Of a stretch of DNA of 18,652 nucleotides, positions 14,240 through 18,652 are shown one piece after another. This stretch comes from an uncultured Dialister sp. (lineage in GTDB: Bacteria; Bacillota; Negativicutes; Veillonellales; Dialisteraceae): contig URAA01000014.1 in the NCBI GenBank assembly GCA_900545785.1, positions 1 to 18,652 of the forward strand, in the 5' to 3' direction. The notes below the pieces were generated by a model, which searched no databases, was not told where the DNA came from, and saw nothing but the letters and a program-made list of their open reading frames with translations. Every line of letters begins with the position of its first letter. The stretch's first letter is position 1. A program made the translations under genes and the position numbers.

Positions 14240-14340
14240 TATTCATTTTCATCCGATATCGGTTGTCCCGAATCGTTTTTTGCGCTCCGATTTTTTAATT
14301 TGCAAAGGAGATTTTTTATAAAACTGAATGACTGCAATAT

Positions 14341-14370
14341 AAAAGCATTTCCCTTTCGGAAAATGCTTTT
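14341..14370 (-). terminator. Intrinsic terminator after the M20 genes
   Basis: The arms AAAAGCATTT and AAATGCTTTT pair over ten bases, continue through a T-G and two C-G pairs, and close with a GAAA tetraloop on the minus strand. The descending arm runs into TTTTATATT. It begins 14 bases past the stop codon of the second M20 gene. The other strand also has a T-rich tail, but no plus-strand gene approaches it. It insulates the ribosomal operon from its neighbours. Confidence 0.88.
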
Positions 14371-14383
14371 ATAATTTTTTATA

Positions 14384-15565
14384 TTATTTATTCTTATTTA
14401 AATAGTCGATGGCAAATCTTGCATAAATCGCGGCACCGTCAGGAAATACATCTTCATCTACATCAAATTCGGGAGAATGATGGGGAGCGCCGAGCCCTTT
14501 TTCCTTATTTCCCGTGCCGAGAAATCCGAAAACGCCGGGCATACTTTCCATATAAACGGAAAAATCTTCCGCTCCCATTTGTTTTTCCATGGGAACCAAT
14601 GCTTCTTTTCCCATCACTTGCCCGACCGCTTCTCTTGCCGTTTCATTCAAAGAGATATGATCATTAATGAGCGGAGAAGGCCCGAATATGTACTTGCACT
14701 CGGTCCTGCATCCGTATCCTTCCGCAATGTTTTTTGCCGTTTTTTCAATCATGGCGGGCAAACTTTTTCTGAATTCTCTATCAAAAGCTCTTGTGGTGCC
14801 TACCAATTCCACTTCGTCGGCAATGACATTGCTTTGATTTCCGCCGTTCATCATTCCCACGGTAAGGACGAAAGTATTTTGCGGATTGTTATGACGGCTC
14901 ACCAAAGTTTGAAGCCCCATAACTACGACAGCGGCGGCAACGATCGCATCTTCCCCTTTATCCGGTTCGCTTCCGTGTGCTGCTTTTCCTTTGATTTTGA
15001 TAATAAACCGGTCGCTGCAGGCCATCCGTTCCCCGTCTTCAAAATTGGCGGTTCCCGCTTCAAGGGGTGTCCAGATATGCATTCCGAAAATGGCATCTCC
15101 GTCTGCAAGAGATCCGTTTTCCACATAATGGCGGGATTCCGTTCCTATTTCTTCCGCCATCTGGAAAAGAAGTTTGACCGTTCCTTGAATTTCTTCTCTG
15201 TGGGCGGAGAGAATTTTAGCCGCTCCGAGAAGCATCGCCGTATGGCAGTCATGGCCGCAGGCATGCATAACTCCCGCATTTTGTGATGCATATTCTTTCG
15301 ACAAATCCGCTTCCTGAATGGGAAGTGCATCTATATCCGCCCGAAGTACCACGGTTTTTCCCGGACGATCCCCTCTGATGATTCCCACACATCCGGTGAT
15401 ATCATCAAAAGTCATCACTTCTATTCCCATGTCCGTCAGTTCTTTCACGATATGTTTTGTCGTATTCACTTCCTGCTTACTCAGTTCGGGATGTGCATGG
15501 AAATATCTTCTTTGGGAAATAATATAATTTTTTTCTCGGAGTGCCAAATCTTTTGTATCAATCAC
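14384..15565 (-). CDS. M20-family amidohydrolase (HipO/AbgB-like), second of pair
   Basis: This 393-residue protein is a two-metal peptidase of the M20D kind, which cleaves amide bonds of N-acyl amino acids (hippurate, indoleacetyl-amino acids, p-aminobenzoyl-glutamate). Visible metal-site residues are Cys103 and His105 in MHACGHDCHT, Glu138/139 in MAEEIG, His163 in GMHIW and His363 in HHSPEF. The dimerisation domain follows KGKAAHGSEPDKGEDAIVAA near 193-212. The start is GTG at 15565 with AAGGAGG seven bases before. It overlaps the stop of the first M20 gene by four bases (GTGA), so the pair is translated together. No signal peptide is seen, so it is cytoplasmic. The substrate is unknown. 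Confidence 0.93.
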   Translation of the reverse strand: MIDTKDLALREKNYIISQRRYFHAHPELSKQEVNTTKHIVKELTDMGIEVMTFDDITGCVGIIRGDRPGKTVVLRADIDALPIQEADLSKEYASQNAGVMHACGHDCHTAMLLGAAKILSAHREEIQGTVKLLFQMAEEIGTESRHYVENGSLADGDAIFGMHIWTPLEAGTANFEDGERMACSDRFIIKIKGKAAHGSEPDKGEDAIVAAAVVVMGLQTLVSRHNNPQNTFVLTVGMMNGGNQSNVIADEVELVGTTRAFDREFRKSLPAMIEKTAKNIAEGYGCRTECKYIFGPSPLINDHISLNETAREAVGQVMGKEALVPMEKQMGAEDFSVYMESMPGVFGFLGTGNKEKGLGAPHHSPEFDVDEDVFPDGAAIYARFAIDYLNKNK

Positions 15566-16743
15566 GGCTGCGCCTCCTTATTTAAATAATCATAGGCGAA
15601 TCGGGCAAACAGCGCGGCCCCTCTGTCCAATATTTCATCATTGACACGAAAATCTTTGGAATGAAGAGGATATACCGTTCCGTCTTCTTCGCTGTAATAT
15701 CCGAGGAAGCAGAGCACTCCCGGCACTTCATTCATGATGATTGAAAAATCTTCGGAGCCCATCTTTTTCTTCATCGATGCAAGAGAATCCTCGCCGTATA
15801 AAGAAACAGCCGCCTTTCTTGCTATATCATTAAGTTCTTCCTTGTCATTAATGACGGCCGGTTCTATGGTATCTATTTCCATGGAAACAGTACAGCCCAG
15901 CGCCGCCGCCGTGTCCTTTGCCAGTGCTTCCAGCCGCTTCGGCATCGTTTTGAATACTTCCGGCTCAAAAGTGCGGATCGTTCCTGCCATCGTTACTTCA
16001 TCAGCTACAATATTAAACTGTTTCCCTCCCCGGACGGAGCCGATGGTGATCACCAAGGGATGGAGCGGATTATTTTCTCTGCTGACCAAAGTTTGAATGT
16101 TCATGATGATACTTGATGCCGCTACGATGGCGTCGTGGCCCAGATGCGGCGTCGAACCGTGCACGGATAATCCCCGTACTTTTAAAGTGAAATCCGTGCA
16201 AGAGGACATGCGGGCCCCTCCTTCGATGCTGAAAGTTCCTTTCGGTATTTCTTTCATCATATGCATGGCCATGGCGGCATCCACATCGGAAAGATACCCG
16301 TGATCCACATAATAATTGGAGCCGTGTCCTGATTCTTCCGCCGACTGAAATAAAAGCTTTACCGTGCCACAAAGTTCTTTTTTATGGGCAGAAAGTATTT
16401 TGGCAGCTCCGAGGAGCATCGCCGTATGGCAATCATGGCCGCAGGCGTGCATGACTCCTTCACGGGCGGAGCAAAACGGAAGTTCATTTTTTTCCAAAAT
16501 GGCAAGACCGTCTATATCGGCTCTGAGCAAGACTGTTTTCCCCGCCTTCTTTCCTTCGATGGTACCGATGAGGCCGTAATAATCGGGAAAACGGGTCACG
16601 GCAATTCCCATTTCTTTTAATTCTTTTTCTATATATTCCGTCGTTTCTTTTTCTGCAAAAGAGCGTTCCGGGTATCGATGGATATGGCGGCGGTGTTTTT
16701 GTATATAAGATAATAGTTCCGCCGCTTCTTGTTTAAAATTCAT
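15562..16743 (-). CDS. M20-family amidohydrolase (HipO/AbgA-like), first of pair
   Basis: A paralogue of the next gene with the same length, 393 residues, if translation starts at the ATG at 16743. AAAGGAG lies five bases before that codon. A second ATG directly upstream (16746) and a longer in-frame start at 16788 are possible, but the latter overlaps the promoter. Metal-site residues are Cys101 and His103 (HACGHDCHT), Glu136/137 (SAEESG), His161 (MHMM) and His361 (PLHSKDF). In the latter motif the usual HSPxF is HSKDF. Together with the neighbour it resembles the AbgA/AbgB heterodimer that splits p-aminobenzoyl-glutamate in E. coli. Cytoplasmic; the exact substrate is inferred only from context. 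Confidence 0.93.
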   Translation of the reverse strand: MNFKQEAAELLSYIQKHRRHIHRYPERSFAEKETTEYIEKELKEMGIAVTRFPDYYGLIGTIEGKKAGKTVLLRADIDGLAILEKNELPFCSAREGVMHACGHDCHTAMLLGAAKILSAHKKELCGTVKLLFQSAEESGHGSNYYVDHGYLSDVDAAMAMHMMKEIPKGTFSIEGGARMSSCTDFTLKVRGLSVHGSTPHLGHDAIVAASSIIMNIQTLVSRENNPLHPLVITIGSVRGGKQFNIVADEVTMAGTIRTFEPEVFKTMPKRLEALAKDTAAALGCTVSMEIDTIEPAVINDKEELNDIARKAAVSLYGEDSLASMKKKMGSEDFSIIMNEVPGVLCFLGYYSEEDGTVYPLHSKDFRVNDEILDRGAALFARFAYDYLNKEAQP

Positions 16744-16774
16744 CATAACTCCTTTCTGAAAACCAATCTTATTG

Positions 16775-16793
16775 ATTATACGTCTCAATTATA
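16775..16793 (-). promoter_or_regulatory. Candidate promoter for the M20 gene pair
   Basis: Two perfect TATAAT boxes lie on the minus strand (16793-16788 and 16780-16775) between the AbgT terminator and the first M20 gene. The first has TTCACC 18 bases upstream as a possible -35, which lies inside the descending arm of the terminator hairpin. The second has no good -35 but is closer to the gene. At least one is probably used, because the strong terminator would block most transcription coming from abgT. Confidence 0.5.
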
Positions 16794-16832
16794 CAATAAA
16801 ATAAAAATACAGGTGAAGATTCACCTGTATTT
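16794..16832 (-). terminator. Strong intrinsic terminator after the AbgT gene
   Basis: The minus-strand transcript has AAATACAGGTGAA and TTCACCTGTATTT as arms, 13 perfect pairs around two bases (at least 11 can form in practice), followed by a long T-rich tail. It starts eight bases after the stop codon of the transporter gene. The stem is near-symmetric, so it could also act on the other strand. Confidence 0.9.
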
Positions 16833-16839
16833 CCTTTTC

Positions 16840-18375
16840 TCAGGGTAAATAGATATGTCCGCCCGGCCCCAGAGGCAGGTCAAGGAATACCCAGACCGAA
16901 AGCAATATGATCCATGCGATGGTAAATGAAATCGAATAAGGAAGCATGTTGGCAATGATCGTTCCCATGCCCGTATCTTTTTCATAACGGCGGACAAATC
17001 CGAGAATCAGCGGGAAATAATAGAAAAGCGGTGAAAGCGGGTTGGTGATGGAGTCGCCGATTCGATACGCCACCTGTGTCACTGCCGGATCGTAGCCGAG
17101 AATCATCATCATCGGTACCATGACCGGCGCCAGAATGGCCCACTTGGCAGAAGCGGAACCGATAAAAATATTAACGATACTGGAAACAATAACAAGGCCG
17201 ATGATAAGAGGAATGCCGGTGAAATTCATTTCCTGAAGGAGTCCTGCTCCTTTGATGGCAAGTACGGCCCCCAAATTGGACCAAGCAAAATAACTGGTGA
17301 ACTGCGCACAGAAGAAGCACAAAAGAATATAAGATGAAATATCTTTGAAGGCCTGTGAAATATCGGAAAACATATCTTTATCATTTTTATATTTTCCTGA
17401 AGCAAAGCCGTAAACGGCACCGGGGATAAAAAGTATGACCGTTACCGTCAAAATGATCCCTGTCATGAAAGGAGATTTCCCATCCATGATGGATCCTGTT
17501 TTGGGATCTCCCAAAATCGGATTGTCTCCGATGCAAAGAAGGATGAGTACCACGATCCCTATGAGCGTCGCAATAATGGCTTTGGTAACGGCTTTACTTT
17601 TTTTAGGAGTTAATTCCAAAGTATCTTTATCCAACTCATATTTCGATAAATCAGTATCGGCAAAACGAGGAGCCATAAATTTTTCCGTAACGAAAGTACC
17701 TACAAAGGAAAGCAAAATGCAGGAAACTATCAAGAAATAATAGTTGATGGCAGGAGAACCGGTATAATTCGGATTGATCATCCGCGCTGCCGCTTCGGTG
17801 AAACCATAGGCCAAAGAATCGGACATGCCGATCATCATATTGGCACAGAATCCGGCGGCCACACTGGCATATCCGCAGAATACGCCGAGTAAGGGATGAC
17901 GGCCCATGCCGAGAAAGATAACGCCCGCTACGGGAGGAAGTACGACAAATGCGGCATCCCCTGCCACGTTTCCGTTGATCCCGACGAAAATAATGGCAAA
18001 AGTAACTATTGCGGGAGCTGCGGATCCTAAAATTTTCTGCATGAAAGCTGCAAGAAATCCGCTTTTTTCGGCGAGTCCCGCACCGATGACACAGACAAGA
18101 ACCATTCCTAAAGGAGCAAAGCCGGAGAAATTACTGACCGCTTTCGCCCAAATCATACGGAATCCGTCAACCGTCATGAGATTGACCACTTTGATCACTT
18201 TATGCGTTCCCGGATGTACCGCAGAAACACCCATACTTCCGAAAATTGCCGAACATACAAGTACGGCAAAGGCAAGTAAAATAAATAAAGTCGCCGGGTC
18301 GGGAAGTTTATTTCCCGCCGCCTCCACCGTATTTAAAAACCTGTCCATCAGCGTCTTTTTTCTTTCTTCCGCCAT
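16840..18375 (-). CDS. abgT: AbgT-family transporter
   Basis: This inner-membrane protein belongs to the AbgT family (p-aminobenzoyl-glutamate uptake in E. coli; MtrF and YdaH of the same family can export sulfonamides). The 511-residue length matches AbgT (508). Family segments are LPDPATLFILLA near 24-35, INGNVAGDAAFVVLPPVAGV near 129-148, GRHPLLGVFCGYASVAAGFC near 153-172, NPLSPLFYYFPLILGFVRRY near 439-458, and the end PLGPGGHIYLP. About eleven hydrophobic segments are visible. The start ATG at 18375 (MAEERKKTLMDRF) is chosen for family length. A GTG three codons upstream is possible, and a longer in-frame start at 18483 would overlap the leader structure. Followed by a terminator, then two M20 hydrolases, as in abgABT. 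Confidence 0.93.
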   Translation of the reverse strand: MAEERKKTLMDRFLNTVEAAGNKLPDPATLFILLAFAVLVCSAIFGSMGVSAVHPGTHKVIKVVNLMTVDGFRMIWAKAVSNFSGFAPLGMVLVCVIGAGLAEKSGFLAAFMQKILGSAAPAIVTFAIIFVGINGNVAGDAAFVVLPPVAGVIFLGMGRHPLLGVFCGYASVAAGFCANMMIGMSDSLAYGFTEAAARMINPNYTGSPAINYYFLIVSCILLSFVGTFVTEKFMAPRFADTDLSKYELDKDTLELTPKKSKAVTKAIIATLIGIVVLILLCIGDNPILGDPKTGSIMDGKSPFMTGIILTVTVILFIPGAVYGFASGKYKNDKDMFSDISQAFKDISSYILLCFFCAQFTSYFAWSNLGAVLAIKGAGLLQEMNFTGIPLIIGLVIVSSIVNIFIGSASAKWAILAPVMVPMMMILGYDPAVTQVAYRIGDSITNPLSPLFYYFPLILGFVRRYEKDTGMGTIIANMLPYSISFTIAWIILLSVWVFLDLPLGPGGHIYLP

Positions 18376-18418
18376 ATCAACCACTTTCCTTTCTGTCGGC
18401 CTGCGAAATTCACAAAAT

Positions 18419-18488
18419 AAAAAAAGACTCCCCGCCATTAATCGGACAATCATTAATGGGCGCAGAATCTTCTTTGATCGCAAGTCTT
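18419..18488 (-). promoter_or_regulatory. Attenuator-like leader of the AbgT gene
   Basis: Between the promoter and the gene, the minus-strand RNA can pair AAGACT (18488-18483) with AGTCTT (18429-18424). It encloses the perfect eight-base stem CCATTAAT/ATTAATGG (18459-18452 with 18442-18435), extended by two more pairs beyond a bulge. The closing arm runs straight into seven Ts and a further T-rich run (18425-18411). This is the architecture of an intrinsic terminator within a 5' leader, so the gene may be controlled by premature termination. The base sequence does not fit the folate (THF), guanidine or glycine riboswitches I remember. Confidence 0.5.
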
Positions 18489-18503
18489 ATTTAATTAATT
18501 ACC

Positions 18504-18512
18504 AGTATACCA
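18504..18512 (-). promoter_or_regulatory. Candidate extended -10 promoter of the AbgT gene
   Basis: The minus strand reads TGGTATACT (18512-18504), which fits TGnTATAAT with one mismatch. No good -35 hexamer lies 16-18 bases upstream, which is tolerable for an extended -10 element. Transcription would start near 18497, giving a leader of about 120 bases that contains the terminator-like structure. The upstream terminator at 18557-18596 makes a separate promoter here necessary. Confidence 0.5.
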
Positions 18513-18556
18513 TAAATGAAGACAAGTATGTATAAATTTTATTAAGTTTTTCAAAA

Positions 18557-18596
18557 CAAAAAGAGCTGCCGCAGATGAATTTTCTGTGACAGCTCT
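18557..18596 (-). terminator. Intrinsic terminator of an upstream gene outside the window
   Basis: AGAGCTGTC (18596-18588) pairs with GGCAGCTCT (18570-18562) over nine positions with one G-U, around a loop that may form a small CAG/CTG inner stem. The arm ends in TTTTTGTTTTG. The gene it serves lies beyond the right edge on the minus strand. A second weak hairpin, CTGAG/CTCAG with an 18-base loop, lies at 18606-18633. Confidence 0.85.
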
Positions 18597-18652
18597 CTTG
18601 TTATCCTGAGTTCTCCCTTTCGGTTTTTCTCAGTTTATTATTTGGAAATCTT

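Larger units (their letters stand above)
13896..14383 (-). other. Control region and leader of the S10 operon
   Basis: This 488-base stretch without a confident gene separates rpsJ from the M20/AbgT unit. From right to left it holds the terminator of the M20 genes (14341-14370), an AT-rich part with a perfect 10-base palindrome CCGATATCGG (14253-14262), an inverted repeat plus extended -10 promoter (14195-14239), an A/T-only hairpin (14079-14101), a second promoter (14041-14069), and a structured leader down to the rpsJ Shine-Dalgarno. Upstream-promoter transcripts would have a leader of about 290 bases, and those from the second promoter about 140 bases. Confidence 0.8.

Noticed and set aside
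14137..14337. 66-codon minus-strand frame with a TTG start in the S10 control region
   Set aside because: No ribosome binding site, begins at the terminator edge, AT-driven composition, overlaps the best promoter and its inverted repeat, and I recognise no family.
14477..15286. 269-codon plus-strand frame opposite the second M20 gene
   Set aside because: Antisense shadow of a gene with intact catalytic motifs on the other strand.
18638..18652. Possible last codons and tandem TAATAA stop of a gene entering from the right on the minus strand
   Set aside because: Only four codons are visible. The terminator downstream fits such a gene, but the coding claim cannot be supported.
1..18652. CRISPR arrays, insertion sequences, tRNA or rRNA genes, prophage or defence genes
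   Set aside because: I looked for direct repeat arrays, transposase motifs, cloverleaf-type ends and rRNA landmarks by eye and found none. The window is a core operon plus a transport/hydrolase unit.

Overview
This window is almost entirely the S10-spc-alpha ribosomal protein supercluster of a low-to-mid GC bacterium, with all genes on the minus strand, so the operon reads from right to left. The gene order is rpsJ-rplC-rplD-rplW-rplB-rpsS-rplV-rpsC-rplP-rpmC-rpsQ-rplN-rplX-rplE-rpsN-rpsH-rplF-rplR-rpsE-rpmD-rplO-secY-adk-map-infA-rpmJ-rpsM-rpsK-rpoA. The order rplO-secY-adk-map-infA-rpmJ-rpsM-rpsK-rpoA, the four-cysteine LID of adenylate kinase and the strong AGGAGG-type ribosome binding sites point to a Firmicute. 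The base composition (mid-40s % GC by eye, not counted) and the AbgT/M20 neighbours fit a Negativicute of the Dialister/Veillonella kind. That genus-level guess is inference with low confidence.

Layout. Positions 1-648 hold the first 216 codons of rpoA, which runs off the left edge. Positions 756-13895 hold 28 tightly packed genes for ribosomal proteins, SecY, adenylate kinase, methionine aminopeptidase and IF-1. Several overlap by 1-4 bases, and most start behind a good Shine-Dalgarno sequence. Positions 13896-14383 are a noncoding control region for the S10 operon. It holds two candidate promoters, an inverted repeat over one of them, and a structured leader with mutually exclusive pairings and a possible 20-codon upstream reading frame. 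Positions 14384-16743 hold two overlapping M20-family amidohydrolase genes, each 393 codons, and positions 16840-18375 hold an AbgT-family transporter. These three are separated from the ribosomal genes by a strong terminator at 14341-14370. The right edge holds the transporter's promoter and an attenuator-like leader, then the terminator of an unseen upstream gene.

How the parts work together. The ribosomal block makes about half of the ribosomal proteins plus the translocon channel, AMP/ADP recycling, N-terminal methionine removal, initiation factor 1 and the RNA polymerase alpha subunit, so it couples growth functions in one transcriptional run. The separate right-hand unit resembles the E. 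coli abgABT arrangement (two M20 hydrolases plus AbgT, for import and cleavage of p-aminobenzoyl-glutamate). The substrate here is not proven.

What stands out is regulatory or compositional rather than a new system. The S10 leader and the AbgT leader both look like RNA control elements I cannot match to a known family. S14 at the standard locus is the long, zinc-free-like type with half of a zinc site left. rpsD and the str genes are absent from their common places next to this cluster.
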